In this document: positions 1 to 8,469 of the stretch, piece by piece | Layout: every line of letters begins with the position of its first letter | Position numbering within the stretch: position 1 is the first letter of the stretch | Assembly: GCF_001659985.1 (NCBI RefSeq) | Contig: NZ_LYCS01000014.1 | Coordinates: 1 to 64,000, forward strand | Length of the DNA stretch: 64,000 bases | Direction: 5' to 3' | DNA from: Oceanobacillus sp. Castelsardo | GTDB taxonomy: Bacteria > Bacillota > Bacilli > Bacillales > Amphibacillaceae | Notes under the pieces: generated by a model | The model's input: only the letters and a program-made list of their open reading frames with translations | The model's database searches: none | Told to the model about the DNA's origin: nothing | Translations under genes and position numbers: made by a program

Positions 1-499
<499 letters not shown>

Positions 500-620
500 A
501 GTTTGTTCAAATGAAATGCATTCACTTGATATTCTTAGCTTAAAAATGATTCAGGTTTTAAGTTATCATCTATCAAACGATATCCAACTCATCCCCGTTT
601 AATTCATACAGGTTGTTTGT

Positions 621-640
621 TCAGTTTTCAAAGAGCAATT
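621..640 (-). promoter_or_regulatory. boxA-type antitermination element in the rrn leader
   Basis: The minus strand reads AATTGCTCTTTGAAAACTGA about 120 nt before the 16S gene. TGCTCTTTGAAAACT is the usual boxA-like element of Bacillus rRNA leaders, where Nus factors bind to prevent premature termination. The leader between this element and the 16S gene (about 500-620) contains no gene. Confidence 0.75.
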
Positions 641-674
641 AATTTCTTTCGCGCTTGTTTAAAGCGACTTTATT

Positions 675-704
675 AATATAACACAAGTTTCACTCGGCTG
701 TCAA
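675..704 (-). promoter_or_regulatory. rrn promoter, proximal of three
   Basis: On the minus strand TTGACA (704-699) is followed after 18 bp by TATATT (680-675). It is the closest of three tandem sigma-A promoters to the 16S gene. Confidence 0.7.
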
Positions 705-746
705 CAACTATTTTAATTGGTTGTTTTCCTCAACAGCAACTCTTAT

Positions 747-775
747 ATCATATCAACATCTGCAATCTAAGTCAA
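747..775 (-). promoter_or_regulatory. rrn promoter, middle of three
   Basis: On the minus strand TTGACT (775-770) and TATGAT (752-747) are separated by 17 bp, a near-consensus sigma-A promoter. Confidence 0.65.
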
Positions 776-826
776 CACTTTTTTAAAACCACTTAAAAGT
801 CATTAACTTTTGTAACAGCAAAATTT

Positions 827-855
827 ATAATACTACTCTCCATCTTAAATGTCAA
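827..855 (-). promoter_or_regulatory. rrn promoter, distal of three
   Basis: On the minus strand TTGACA (855-850) and TATTAT (832-827) are separated by 17 bp. Its position about 75 bp upstream of the middle promoter fits the tandem arrangement usual for rRNA operons. Confidence 0.6.
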
Positions 856-992
856 CATTTTCATTTAAACACTTTTATACTTTAATCATTGTACAGGTTA
901 ATGGAACTAATATGCATATTTATAGATTGCTATAGAAAAATATTGAATAATAGAAGAGGTTTTAAAATTTGTTTATAAGGAAGGTAAATTTA

Positions 993-1724
993 ATGACAAC
1001 TACTTTCGAGCCAATTATTACGTTTAATAACGTTACATTTTCCGATCGTAATGTTCCTATAATAAAGAACCTTTCCGGCTCTTTTGCTAAAGGTAAAATA
1101 ACAACGCTAGTAGGACCCTCCGGTGCAGGTAAGACTACTTTATTTCGATTATGTAATAGACTCATTTCTCCTAATTCGGGGCAAATCACAATAAACAACA
1201 AACCCATTGAACAATACGATCCAATTATATTACGCCGCAAAATCGGGCTTGCTTTACAAAGTGCTACCATGCTAAGTGGCTCTGTTTATAAAAACCTTTC
1301 TTTACCACTTACATTAAAAGGTGAAACATTACCTGAGGAAGATGCGAAAGAATTATTAGAAGATGTATCACTAGGAAAAGATTTCTTAAATCGGAATATT
1401 AATGATCTATCTGGTGGACAAAAGCAAAAGGTTTCCATTGCTCGAACATTAGTAAATCGTCCAAATGTTCTCTTATTGGATGAAATTACTTCTTCTCTCG
1501 ATCGAATATCACAACACGACATTGAAGAATTAATACAAAAGATAAACCAAAAATATGGAACAACAATTATTTGGATTACGCATAATTTGGACCAAGCTTT
1601 GAACATTGGTGATTATTCATGGGTTATGATGGCTGGTGAAGTCATTGAAACAGGTAAGAGTGAATTTTTAATCAACCCGAAAGACGAAAGGGTACAACGT
1701 TTTATAAAGGGAGACTTAGAATGA
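993..1724 (+). CDS. fetA: FetA-type ABC transporter ATP-binding protein
   Basis: A 243-aa ABC ATPase with Walker A GPSGAGKTT, signature LSGGQKQKVSIAR, Walker B VLLLDE and the H-loop ITHN, so it should hydrolyse ATP on the cytoplasmic side of the membrane. The start at 993 is preferred over an upstream in-frame codon at 969 because AAGGAAGG (977-984) lies 8 bases before it. Its stop overlaps the start of the next gene by 4 bp, a membrane protein of the FetB/UPF0014 family. In Escherichia coli the FetAB pair (YbbL/YbbM) is linked to iron export and peroxide resistance. The same role here is inferred from family and pairing. Confidence 0.85.
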   Translation: MTTTFEPIITFNNVTFSDRNVPIIKNLSGSFAKGKITTLVGPSGAGKTTLFRLCNRLISPNSGQITINNKPIEQYDPIILRRKIGLALQSATMLSGSVYKNLSLPLTLKGETLPEEDAKELLEDVSLGKDFLNRNINDLSGGQKQKVSIARTLVNRPNVLLLDEITSSLDRISQHDIEELIQKINQKYGTTIIWITHNLDQALNIGDYSWVMMAGEVIETGKSEFLINPKDERVQRFIKGDLE

Positions 1725-2482
1725 GTTATTTAACATTGTCATTATCACTTATATTTGTATTAATCCCCATTATCCTATCAAAAACATTACATTTAGGTTT
1801 AGAAAGGGACACTATAATTGCAACTGTTCGTTCTATTATCCAACTACTAGTTGTCGGTTATGTTTTACAATTTGTCTTCGCCTCGGAGCAATTTATTTTT
1901 ATCGTCTTAATGATTATTTTAATGATTGGAGCAGCAACACAAAATGCTAGAAAAAAGGGAGCATCGATTAAAGGGATTACCTGGAAACTAATTATCACCT
2001 TTATTTTTATCGAAATACTTACTCAAACAATCTTACTAGGATTGCAGATAATTCCACCTACTGCACAATATATTATACCTATTAGTGGGATGATGGTTGG
2101 GAATTCTATGGTTCTTGCAATTTTATTTCTGAACCGATTCACTGCTGAGGTGGAAGCACGACAAGATGAAACGGAGCTCATTTTATCCTTAGGCGGTACA
2201 CCGAAACAAGCAATCCATACTCCCTTAGTTACTTCTATTAAAGCAAGTACGATTCCTACTATAGAAAGTCAAAAAACGATTGGCTTAGTCCAGTTACCCG
2301 GGATGATGAGTGGACAAATTATAGCAGGAGCTGATCCAGTACAAGCTGTACAATTCCAACTACTTGTCCTTTTTTTACTATTAACAACCGCAATCGTCAC
2401 AAGCATATTCCTAGGATTCTTATCCTATCCAACCCTTTTTAATGAAAAGATGCAAATGTTAAAAATTAGAGATGAAGAATAA
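1721..2482 (+). CDS. fetB: FetB-type ABC permease (UPF0014 family)
   Basis: A 253-aa hydrophobic protein with about seven membrane segments. It contains the family-typical stretches RSIIQLLVVGYVL near residue 35 and GLVQLPGMMSGQIIAGADP near residue 190. It starts inside the fetA stop (ATGA overlap), so the two are translationally coupled and probably form one exporter. Its own stop codon coincides with the start of a dispersed intergenic repeat. Iron or another metal as substrate is family knowledge, not shown by the sequence. Confidence 0.85.
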   Translation: MSYLTLSLSLIFVLIPIILSKTLHLGLERDTIIATVRSIIQLLVVGYVLQFVFASEQFIFIVLMIILMIGAATQNARKKGASIKGITWKLIITFIFIEILTQTILLGLQIIPPTAQYIIPISGMMVGNSMVLAILFLNRFTAEVEARQDETELILSLGGTPKQAIHTPLVTSIKASTIPTIESQKTIGLVQLPGMMSGQIIAGADPVQAVQFQLLVLFLLLTTAIVTSIFLGFLSYPTLFNEKMQMLKIRDEE

Positions 2483-2534
2483 AGAAGACTTGGTTCAGGT
2501 GGAGTTTTAGTAACGCCAGCAGATAAAATAGATC
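2479..2534 (+). repeat. dispersed repeat, short copy (family A)
   Basis: The block starting ATAAAGAAGACTTGGTTCAG at the fetB stop codon recurs at 14439, and TTTAGTAAC followed by AGATAAAAT also matches that copy. This copy lacks the two internal hairpins of the 14.4-kb copy. Confidence 0.7.
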
Positions 2535-2560
2535 GTGAATCTAAATTTGGATTCACGATC
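2531..2560 (+). terminator. hairpin, possible terminator of fetAB
   Basis: Perfect 11-bp inverted repeat GATCGTGAATC (2531-2541) / GATTCACGATC (2550-2560) with an 8-nt loop. The following T tract (CGTTTTATT) is poor, so termination is plausible but not certain. Confidence 0.5.
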
Positions 2561-2572
2561 TACAGCGTTTTA

Positions 2573-2631
2573 TTGACAATTGCCTTTTAATTTTGTATAT
2601 TATACTTAATTAAAAATACCTTAATTAAGTA
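2573..2631 (+). promoter_or_regulatory. mhqR promoter with palindromic operator
   Basis: TTGACA (2573-2578), 17-bp spacer, TATATT (2596-2601) form a strong sigma-A promoter. Directly downstream is a perfect 11-bp inverted repeat TACTTAATTAA (2603-2613) / TTAATTAAGTA (2621-2631), placed where a repressor would block initiation. The nearest candidate repressor is the MarR protein encoded just downstream, so autoregulation is inferred. Confidence 0.7.
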
Positions 2632-2665
2632 TATATAAATAAATAATGTAAAAGGAGAATTTTCT

Positions 2666-3100
2666 ATGACTGAGAATTTATCACTAAAAGCTTTTGTTGT
2701 CTTACTTAAAGCTAACAAGACGTTGGCAGAATTAATTAAAAAGGATATAAGCAGTCATGGAATGCGAACATCTGACTTCGCTGTTTTAGAAGCATTATAC
2801 CATAAAGGCCAACAGACTATTAAACAAATTACACAAGCCGTATTGATTAATACAGGTTCCATTACGTATGTTATCGATAAACTAGAAAAAAAAGGACTAC
2901 TGGAAAGAACTCCATGCAAGGATGACCGCCGTGTTGTTTATATTCAATTAACTGATCAGGGCATAAAATTAATGGAGGAAATTTTTCCGCTTCATCAACA
3001 GGTTATTGAAAACATATTTGAAGATGTTACAGATGAGGAAAAGAAAATAGTAATCGATGTAGTAAAGCGCGTTGGTAAGAAAAGTGAACAACTAAAATAA
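2666..3100 (+). CDS. mhqR: MarR-family repressor, MhqR-like
   Basis: A 144-aa winged-helix protein. The recognition-helix region (TGSITYVIDKLEKKGLLER, about residues 70-90) and the wing with DDRR match the MarR family. Its N-terminus (FVVLLKANK) and the next gene resemble B. subtilis MhqR and MhqD, which respond to hydroquinone and quinone stress. It has AAAGGAG 8 bases before the ATG and lies 14 bp upstream of mhqD, so the two form an operon. There is no obvious redox cysteine in the DNA-binding domain; one cysteine sits near residue 93. The ligand is inferred. Confidence 0.8.
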   Translation: MTENLSLKAFVVLLKANKTLAELIKKDISSHGMRTSDFAVLEALYHKGQQTIKQITQAVLINTGSITYVIDKLEKKGLLERTPCKDDRRVVYIQLTDQGIKLMEEIFPLHQQVIENIFEDVTDEEKKIVIDVVKRVGKKSEQLK

Positions 3101-3114
3101 ACAGGGGTGAAACG

Positions 3115-3711
3115 ATGAAACATATTTTTCAAAAAGGTACAGATACTTCAAAAACTTTATTACTACTTCATGGGACAGGAGGGACAGAACAAGACCTGTT
3201 ACCTTTAGCGGAGATTATCGATAAGGGCGCTAATATTCTTAGTGTGAGGGGAAATATTTTAGAAAACGGAATGCCTCGTTTCTTTAAAAGACTTGCTGAA
3301 GGGATATTTGATGAAGAAGATTTAGTATTTAGAACAAAAGAACTAAATGATTTTCTAGATGAAGTAGCTACCAAATATGAATTCCCACGTGATAATATTA
3401 CAGCAATTGGGTATTCCAATGGCGCAAATATAGCTGCAAGTCTACTATTCCACTATAAAGACTCTTTAAATGCCGCCATATTACATCATCCTATGGTACC
3501 TAGAAGAGGAATTGAGTTACCAGATTTATCGGATAAAAAAGTTTTTATCGCAGCAGGAACCAATGACCCTATATGCCCAGCTCAAGAATCCGAGGATTTA
3601 AAATCCCTATTAGAAGGTGCGGGTGCAAAAGTCAAGATACATTGGGAAGATTTCGGTCATCAATTAACAATAAACGAAGTAAAATCCGCTGCTGAATGGT
3701 ATAACAATTAA
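3115..3711 (+). CDS. mhqD: alpha/beta hydrolase, MhqD-like
   Basis: A 198-aa hydrolase of the phospholipase/carboxylesterase type with oxyanion motif LLHGTGG near residue 20, nucleophile elbow GYSNGA near residue 102, and catalytic Asp and His in the C-terminal third (TNDPI; FGHQL). It is close over its full length to B. subtilis MhqD (YodD), including NGMPRFFKRL and LLFHYKDSL. MhqD is induced by hydroquinones and catechols under MhqR; its natural substrate is not settled. It follows mhqR by 14 bp and ends at a strong hairpin. Confidence 0.85.
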   Translation: MKHIFQKGTDTSKTLLLLHGTGGTEQDLLPLAEIIDKGANILSVRGNILENGMPRFFKRLAEGIFDEEDLVFRTKELNDFLDEVATKYEFPRDNITAIGYSNGANIAASLLFHYKDSLNAAILHHPMVPRRGIELPDLSDKKVFIAAGTNDPICPAQESEDLKSLLEGAGAKVKIHWEDFGHQLTINEVKSAAEWYNN

Positions 3712-3747
3712 AAAAACTGCCGTGCTACATAATGCGCGGCAGTTTTT
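3712..3747 (+). terminator. bidirectional terminator, mhqRD / antiporter
   Basis: Fourteen-base arms (AAAAACTGCCGTGC / GCGCGGCAGTTTTT, one G-T wobble) around TACATAAT. The T tract serves the plus strand and the A tract serves the convergent minus-strand gene. Confidence 0.85.
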
Positions 3748-4699
3748 AATTTCTTAATATAATATACGCTAAATAAACAACATAAGAAATGGCTAGTATA
3801 AGACCTTCCCTCTTACCTACTCTAAAATTAGTCCTAGAGAAGACTAATAAGAGTACCGTTAAGACCATCATAATGATAACATCCATAAATACTTTATTAT
3901 CCACCGCGAGAGGAGATATAGCCGAAGCCGCTCCTAACACAAATAAAATATTAAAGATATTACTTCCAACAATATTACCAAGGGCAATTTCACTTTCTTT
4001 TTTCAGTGCGGCAGTAATAGAAGTTACAAGTTCCGGTAAAGAGGTCCCAACGGCTACAATCGTCAATCCGACTAACGTTTCACTCATTCCCCATTGGTAA
4101 GCAATTTCCGTTGCATTGGAAACAACTAGATCCCCGCCAAAAACAATACCTACTAATCCTAACAAAGTAATTAATATATTTTTCCCCCATGTTACACCTT
4201 CAGGAATCAATTCATCCTTCATATTTTCCCTACTCTTGAATGCAACTTCGATAACATAATACATAAAGATGGCGAAAAATAATAGAAAAACTAGCCCGTC
4301 ACTACGAGTGATAAAATTACCACTCAACCCTTCTAACATGACATCACTCATAAGGACTAACAATACAGCGCTCGCCAAAAGCGTAAAAGGGATTTCTTTT
4401 CGTATCGTTTCCGTTTCGACCTTTAAAGGATAAATGAATGCAGCAATACCAACAACAGCAGTCAAATTAAAAATATTACTACCAATAACATTACCTAGTG
4501 CTACATCAGCATTTCCTTCAAAAGACGCTATAATACTTACCGTTGCCTCAGGAGAACTTGTTCCAAATGCGACGATAGTAAGACCGATTAATATCGAGGG
4601 AATTTTAAGTAACCTTGCTATATTGGAAGCACCATCTACAAAATAATCCGCTCCCTTAATCAACAGGCCAAAACCTATAATCAACAATAAGTATTCCAA
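3746..4699 (-). CDS. calcium/sodium antiporter (CaCA family, YrbG-like)
   Basis: A 317-aa integral membrane protein with the two inverted alpha repeats of cation/calcium exchangers: GTSSPEATVS...GNVIGSNIFNL in the first half and GTSLPELVTS...GNIVGSNIFNI in the second. The acidic residues in GTSSPE and GTSLPE bind the cation. About ten membrane segments are visible. Translation probably starts at a TTG behind GGGGGTGGGAG. It stands alone, convergent with mhqD. Calcium export driven by sodium is the family expectation; potassium dependence cannot be read here. Confidence 0.85.
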   Translation of the reverse strand: MEYLLLIIGFGLLIKGADYFVDGASNIARLLKIPSILIGLTIVAFGTSSPEATVSIIASFEGNADVALGNVIGSNIFNLTAVVGIAAFIYPLKVETETIRKEIPFTLLASAVLLVLMSDVMLEGLSGNFITRSDGLVFLLFFAIFMYYVIEVAFKSRENMKDELIPEGVTWGKNILITLLGLVGIVFGGDLVVSNATEIAYQWGMSETLVGLTIVAVGTSLPELVTSITAALKKESEIALGNIVGSNIFNILFVLGAASAISPLAVDNKVFMDVIIMMVLTVLLLVFSRTNFRVGKREGLILAISYVVYLAYIILRN

Positions 4700-4772
4700 A
4701 TACTCCCACCCCCAATTCCTCTTTATCTTAATATAATTTTCCCTTAATAACTATTTTAAATTCTAAAGAAAA

Positions 4773-4800
4773 TAGAGATTGCCAATTTGCGCAATCTCTA
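4773..4800 (-). terminator. terminator of catE
   Basis: Ten-base arms TAGAGATTGC / GCAATCTCTA around an 8-nt loop, followed on the minus strand by TTTTCTTTAG. Confidence 0.75.
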
Positions 4801-4811
4801 ATATCCCTTAT

Positions 4812-5675
4812 TTATTCTTCTAGTTGAAGTCGAATAGCATTCCCTGAAGGATCCTCTACTAAATAATAATCATTCTCCTTAATTACGGTTACTTGCATAT
4901 CGTCTAATTTACGGACAGCCTTTTCTCTTTTTTCAGAATCGGGGAAAATTAATGAGAACCAGTTAAGACCAACACTATTCTTTGAAGACGCCTTAGCACC
5001 TTCTCCATTCCAGACATTTAGCCCTAAGTGGTGATGATAACCATTTGTCGAAGCGAAAAGAGCGCCGGGATATCTAGTAACAATATTAAATCCTAGTCCA
5101 TCTACATAAAACTTCTCCGTTTCTTCTAAATGAGCAACATGTAAATGAATATGTCCCATCAAGGTGTTTTCTGGCATTCCTTCCCATTTATCTCCTGCTT
5201 CACCAAGCACACCTTCTCCATCCATTTGTGCTGTGCCCATATCTACTAAGTCACCATTCCAATTCCATTCAGATGAAGGGCGATCACACGCAATCTCAAT
5301 TCCATTTCCATCCGGATCATCGAAGTATAATGCTTCACTAACGAAATGGTCAGATGCCCCTAAACGAATTTCGTGACCTTTCGTTTGAATAAGATGTTTT
5401 AAAAATGTACCCAAGTCTTTGCGAGACGGCAAAAGAATAGCAAAATGATACAAACCTGTTGTTCTTCTTTCTTTAGGTATAACATTTTTCGGTTGTTCCA
5501 ATGTTAATATTGGCTTTGTACCATCTGCCGTTAATACAGCCCGTTCACTCGTTTCTTCTAAAACTTTAAATCCCATAAAGTCTCGATAAAAGACAAGAGA
5601 ATTCTTTAGGTTTGTTACATTTATATTAACCTCACCAACATAAGTAGCTGGCTTTTGAAAAAATTTCTTTTCCAT
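4812..5675 (-). CDS. catE: CatE-like catechol 2,3-dioxygenase (VOC family)
   Basis: A 287-aa extradiol dioxygenase with two vicinal-oxygen-chelate halves. Family motifs are visible (GLYHFAILLPSR, SEALYFDDPDGNGIEI, GHIHLHV, YHHHLGLNVW), and the His and Glu residues in them form the Fe(II) site of the C-terminal half. The start is the ATG at 5675, which has AAAAGGAG 7-8 bases upstream; a 32-residue upstream extension has no ribosome binding site. It resembles B. subtilis CatE (YfiE), which cleaves the catechol ring. It is probably part of the same thiol/quinone stress response as mhqRD, with which it shares an operator type. Confidence 0.82.
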   Translation of the reverse strand: MEKKFFQKPATYVGEVNINVTNLKNSLVFYRDFMGFKVLEETSERAVLTADGTKPILTLEQPKNVIPKERRTTGLYHFAILLPSRKDLGTFLKHLIQTKGHEIRLGASDHFVSEALYFDDPDGNGIEIACDRPSSEWNWNGDLVDMGTAQMDGEGVLGEAGDKWEGMPENTLMGHIHLHVAHLEETEKFYVDGLGFNIVTRYPGALFASTNGYHHHLGLNVWNGEGAKASSKNSVGLNWFSLIFPDSEKREKAVRKLDDMQVTVIKENDYYLVEDPSGNAIRLQLEE

Positions 5676-5730
5676 TTTAAATCTCCTTTTAATAACATTG
5701 CATTTATTATTGTTATATATAATTATAAGG

Positions 5731-5771
5731 TTACTTAAAGTAAGTATATGGATATTCTTCAAATCTGTCAA
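5731..5771 (-). promoter_or_regulatory. catE promoter with MhqR-type palindrome
   Basis: On the minus strand TTGACA (5771-5766), 17 bp, TATACT (5748-5743). Overlapping the -10 is TTACTT-A-AAGTAA (5731-5743), whose half sites match those of the mhqR operator (TACTTAA / TTAAGTA). This suggests control by the same MarR protein. Confidence 0.6.
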
Positions 5772-5801
5772 CCGAACACTTAATAATTACTTATAATACC
5801 A

Positions 5802-5830
5802 TTGTGAATAATTATAAAATTTGCTATGAT
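5802..5830 (+). promoter_or_regulatory. promoter of the preQ1 riboswitch-queT transcript
   Basis: TTGTGA (5802-5807), 17-bp spacer, TATGAT (5825-5830). Transcription would start near 5837, just before the aptamer. Confidence 0.55.
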
Positions 5831-5849
5831 AGATTCCATTGACTTACAG

Positions 5850-5890
5850 CTCCGTGGTTCGAAAACCTCCCACGTAAAAAAACTAAGGAG
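5850..5890 (+). ncRNA. preQ1-I riboswitch
   Basis: A compact aptamer: stem CGTGG / CCACG, loop TTCGAAAACCTC, then the A-rich tail TAAAAAAACTAAGGAG. This is the class I pattern, hairpin plus A-rich tail forming an H-type pseudoknot. The tail contains the Shine-Dalgarno AAGGAG (5885-5890) of queT, 8 bases before its ATG, so ligand binding should hide the ribosome binding site. That makes it a translational off-switch. Confidence 0.88.
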
Positions 5891-5898
5891 AGATTGAA

Positions 5899-6384
5899 AT
5901 GAATATTAAAACATTAACTGTAAACGGGGTATTGGCTGCATTGTATATAGCTGTATCAGCACTTATTCAGCCTTTTGGCTTTACCAATGTGCAATTCCGT
6001 GTTTCTGAGATGTTTAATCATCTAGTGGTATTTAATAAGAAGTTATTTTTCGGTATTATATTGGGTGTATTTCTAACCAATCTATTTTTCTCGCCGATGC
6101 GACTATATGATATTGTATTCGGAGTCGCTCATTCAGCAATTTCTTTAGGATTTATTATTCTATTATCTAAATACACGAAAAACACCCTACTTCTACTAAC
6201 TGCAAATACAATTATTTTCAGTATTAACATGTACATTATCGCATTAGAATTATACTTAGCATTTGAATTACCTTTCTTATTTTCTTGGGTAACTACCGCG
6301 ATTGGAGAAATTGTTGTTTTAGCTATTGGAATTCCAATCATGTATACTTTAAATAAACAAGTACATTTTGATAAAATCATCTAA
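5899..6384 (+). CDS. queT: QueT-family transporter (queuosine precursor uptake)
   Basis: A 161-aa membrane protein with about five to six hydrophobic segments and the QueT signature VQFRVSEMFNHLVVFNKK near residues 30-47. QueT proteins are substrate-binding (S) components of energy-coupling-factor transporters and are predicted to import preQ1 or a related queuosine precursor. The preQ1 riboswitch in the 5' leader independently supports the substrate. No ECF ATPase genes are adjacent, so it probably uses a shared module encoded elsewhere. Confidence 0.9.
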   Translation: MNIKTLTVNGVLAALYIAVSALIQPFGFTNVQFRVSEMFNHLVVFNKKLFFGIILGVFLTNLFFSPMRLYDIVFGVAHSAISLGFIILLSKYTKNTLLLLTANTIIFSINMYIIALELYLAFELPFLFSWVTTAIGEIVVLAIGIPIMYTLNKQVHFDKII

Positions 6385-6400
6385 TAGAATAATCTATAGT

Positions 6401-6441
6401 AAAAAACTTCACGATTAACTAATTAATCCGTGAAGTTTTTT
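6401..6441 (+). terminator. terminator of queT
   Basis: AAAAAACTTCACG / CGTGAAGTTTTTT arms around an AT-rich loop, with a T tract. Confidence 0.85.
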
Positions 6442-6479
6442 CTATACTCCTACATAATATATATAAAGGGGGTCTATTT

Positions 6480-7247
6480 ATGATTGTTAGAGAAGAAAAA
6501 GACCATTTTATAATGATTGAACAAGACAATCACGCCATTGTGTCCGGCGAATTAATAAAGCATTGGAAAAAGGAATTGTTATTAAGCAACACTCTTATGA
6601 ATTCCGTTAACACAGCAATTACACTTCATGATTATGGTTGGAAGTATTTTGATAAGCAGCCAGTATGGAATGATCAAATAAACGTACCATATGATTTTAC
6701 GAATTACCCCTTAGCCCCAAAAACGATTATTTATACACATGGAATTAATGAGGTGGAGAAAGAAGACACCTATGCAGCTTTATTATGTAGTACCCACTAC
6801 ACAAAATTTATAATTCAGGAATCTTCTTCTTATGCAGAATCCTTTGTAGAACAAGAAAGGAGAAGACAAAAGAAAATCATTCAGTCTTTAAATAACTTCG
6901 ATAAGAACTTATTTGATTTTCATTATGAATTACTTAAGTTTACCGATAGTCTATCTCTATTCTTTTGCATTAATAGACCCGGTGTTAAAAAAGATGAATA
7001 TCATTTCTTTTTTAAAAATGGAATTGCTCTTCCTTCTATTGATAAAATGAAAAGCCAGATTCTTTGGCCGGAATGGAAGGCAGACAATACTATTTATATC
7101 GATCCATTTCCATATGAAGCAGAAGTACCTTTAAAAATTAAACAAAAGAGAGTTGTAAAAAATTTAATCAAGAAGAATGGTATCGTTAATAGCTATGAAA
7201 AAACACCATACGAAATAGTAGATTTAAAGCTTTCACCTAAAAAATAG
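6480..7247 (+). CDS. DUF3891 family protein
   Basis: A 255-aa soluble protein of the uncharacterised DUF3891 family. Family features include an early QDNHAIVSGELIKHWKKELL stretch near residues 15-36, the HDYGW motif near residue 50, and a THYTKF segment near residue 108. The His/Asp pattern hints at a metal or hydrolase-like fold, but no function is established. It has a good ribosome binding site (AAGGGGG) and stands alone between two terminators. Confidence 0.75.
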   Translation: MIVREEKDHFIMIEQDNHAIVSGELIKHWKKELLLSNTLMNSVNTAITLHDYGWKYFDKQPVWNDQINVPYDFTNYPLAPKTIIYTHGINEVEKEDTYAALLCSTHYTKFIIQESSSYAESFVEQERRRQKKIIQSLNNFDKNLFDFHYELLKFTDSLSLFFCINRPGVKKDEYHFFFKNGIALPSIDKMKSQILWPEWKADNTIYIDPFPYEAEVPLKIKQKRVVKNLIKKNGIVNSYEKTPYEIVDLKLSPKK

Positions 7248-7279
7248 AGAAGGAGCCCTTGTGAACTCCTTCTCTATTT
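7243..7279 (+). terminator. bidirectional terminator, DUF3891 / MscS
   Basis: AATAGAGAAGGAG / CTCCTTCTCTATT arms around CCCTTGTGAA. It lies between two convergent genes and overlaps the MscS stop. Confidence 0.8.
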
Positions 7280-8369
7280 AAGATTCCTGTCTAAGTTGTA
7301 ACGAATCTGAATCATCAGATGAATCATTCTCTAAATATAATCTTCTTGCAGGTAAGGCAAATTCTACTCCTTCTTCCCTTACGATATCAAGTATTCTAAA
7401 ATTAATTTCTTCTTTCACATTTAGATATTCTCCCCAAGCCGTTGTCTTCGTGAAGAAATATAGAAGAATACCCAAACTACTTTCTTTATACTCATCAAAT
7501 TTCACAAATATCGTTTCTTGATGAATCTCTGGATGATTTTTCACCAGACTTTCTATTCGGTTTACGACCGATTCTACTTTTTCTCTTGGTGTTTCGTAAC
7601 TTAATGAAAGATTGAAAGTAACGCGGCGTTTATTCATTTTAGTCCAGTTCGTGATTGGTTCATTTGCTAATTGATTATTAGGAACAGAAACCAATGCATC
7701 CGCAAAAGTTCGTATTTTAGTACTTCGGAAATTAATATCTTCTACTGTTCCTTCCACACTAGGGGTTAAAATCCAATCGCCAATCGTAAAAGGTTTTTCA
7801 GAAATAATTAATATTCCACCAAGAATGTTCGCTAAGGCATCCTTTGCTGCTAAAGAGATAGCTAAACCACCTAACCCAAGCCCAGCAATAAGCCCTTCAA
7901 TATCATAACCAAATTTTTGAAGAATAATGGTAATAGAGATAGCAATAATAATAAATTGCAATGTCCTAGACAGTAGCGGTATTAAGATTTCGTCAATTTT
8001 GATATCTGTCTTCTCATTAATTCTCCGAAATACATCGGATGAAGATGAGGATAATCGCACTAAGCCCCAAGTAATAAGAATGATAAATGCCGCACTAATA
8101 AAATTATATAAAACTTTTTCATTTACGTATGGATAGTAAGAAAAGGCAAAATAAAAACCTAACAATGTAAAAAACCATTCCATCGGTTTTTGGAAAGCAA
8201 TGAATATATTAGACAAGATTTTAATCTTCGTCTTTCTTACAATTCTCATAATGATTTTAAAAACATACTTCGTAAATAATTTCCTAAAAAGAATAAATAA
8301 AAGGAAGATACCTATAGCTATTCCTAATTCTATTAGATGACTATATGATATAAAGTGCTCCCAAGTCAT
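7278..8369 (-). CDS. MscS-family mechanosensitive channel
   Basis: A 363-aa protein with about five N-terminal membrane segments. The pore-lining helix and beta domain entrance are recognisable (GLGLGGLAISLAAKDALANILGG near residues 162-185, then FTIGDWI). A cytosolic mixed domain follows with VPNNQLANEPITNWTKMNKRR. Family members open under membrane tension to release osmolytes during hypo-osmotic shock. The start ATG follows AGGAGGT. The C-terminus is acidic and probably disordered (SSDDSDS). It may be a YkuT-type channel. Confidence 0.88.
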   Translation of the reverse strand: MTWEHFISYSHLIELGIAIGIFLLFILFRKLFTKYVFKIIMRIVRKTKIKILSNIFIAFQKPMEWFFTLLGFYFAFSYYPYVNEKVLYNFISAAFIILITWGLVRLSSSSSDVFRRINEKTDIKIDEILIPLLSRTLQFIIIAISITIILQKFGYDIEGLIAGLGLGGLAISLAAKDALANILGGILIISEKPFTIGDWILTPSVEGTVEDINFRSTKIRTFADALVSVPNNQLANEPITNWTKMNKRRVTFNLSLSYETPREKVESVVNRIESLVKNHPEIHQETIFVKFDEYKESSLGILLYFFTKTTAWGEYLNVKEEINFRILDIVREEGVEFALPARRLYLENDSSDDSDSLQLRQES

Positions 8370-8469
8370 ATATGTTTATTACCTCCTAAAATTATAGAAA
8401 TATCATAACATATATACCCGGATTACGTCATAAGTAAAACAGCCTATAGCATCTTCCTTCCTAGAACTT

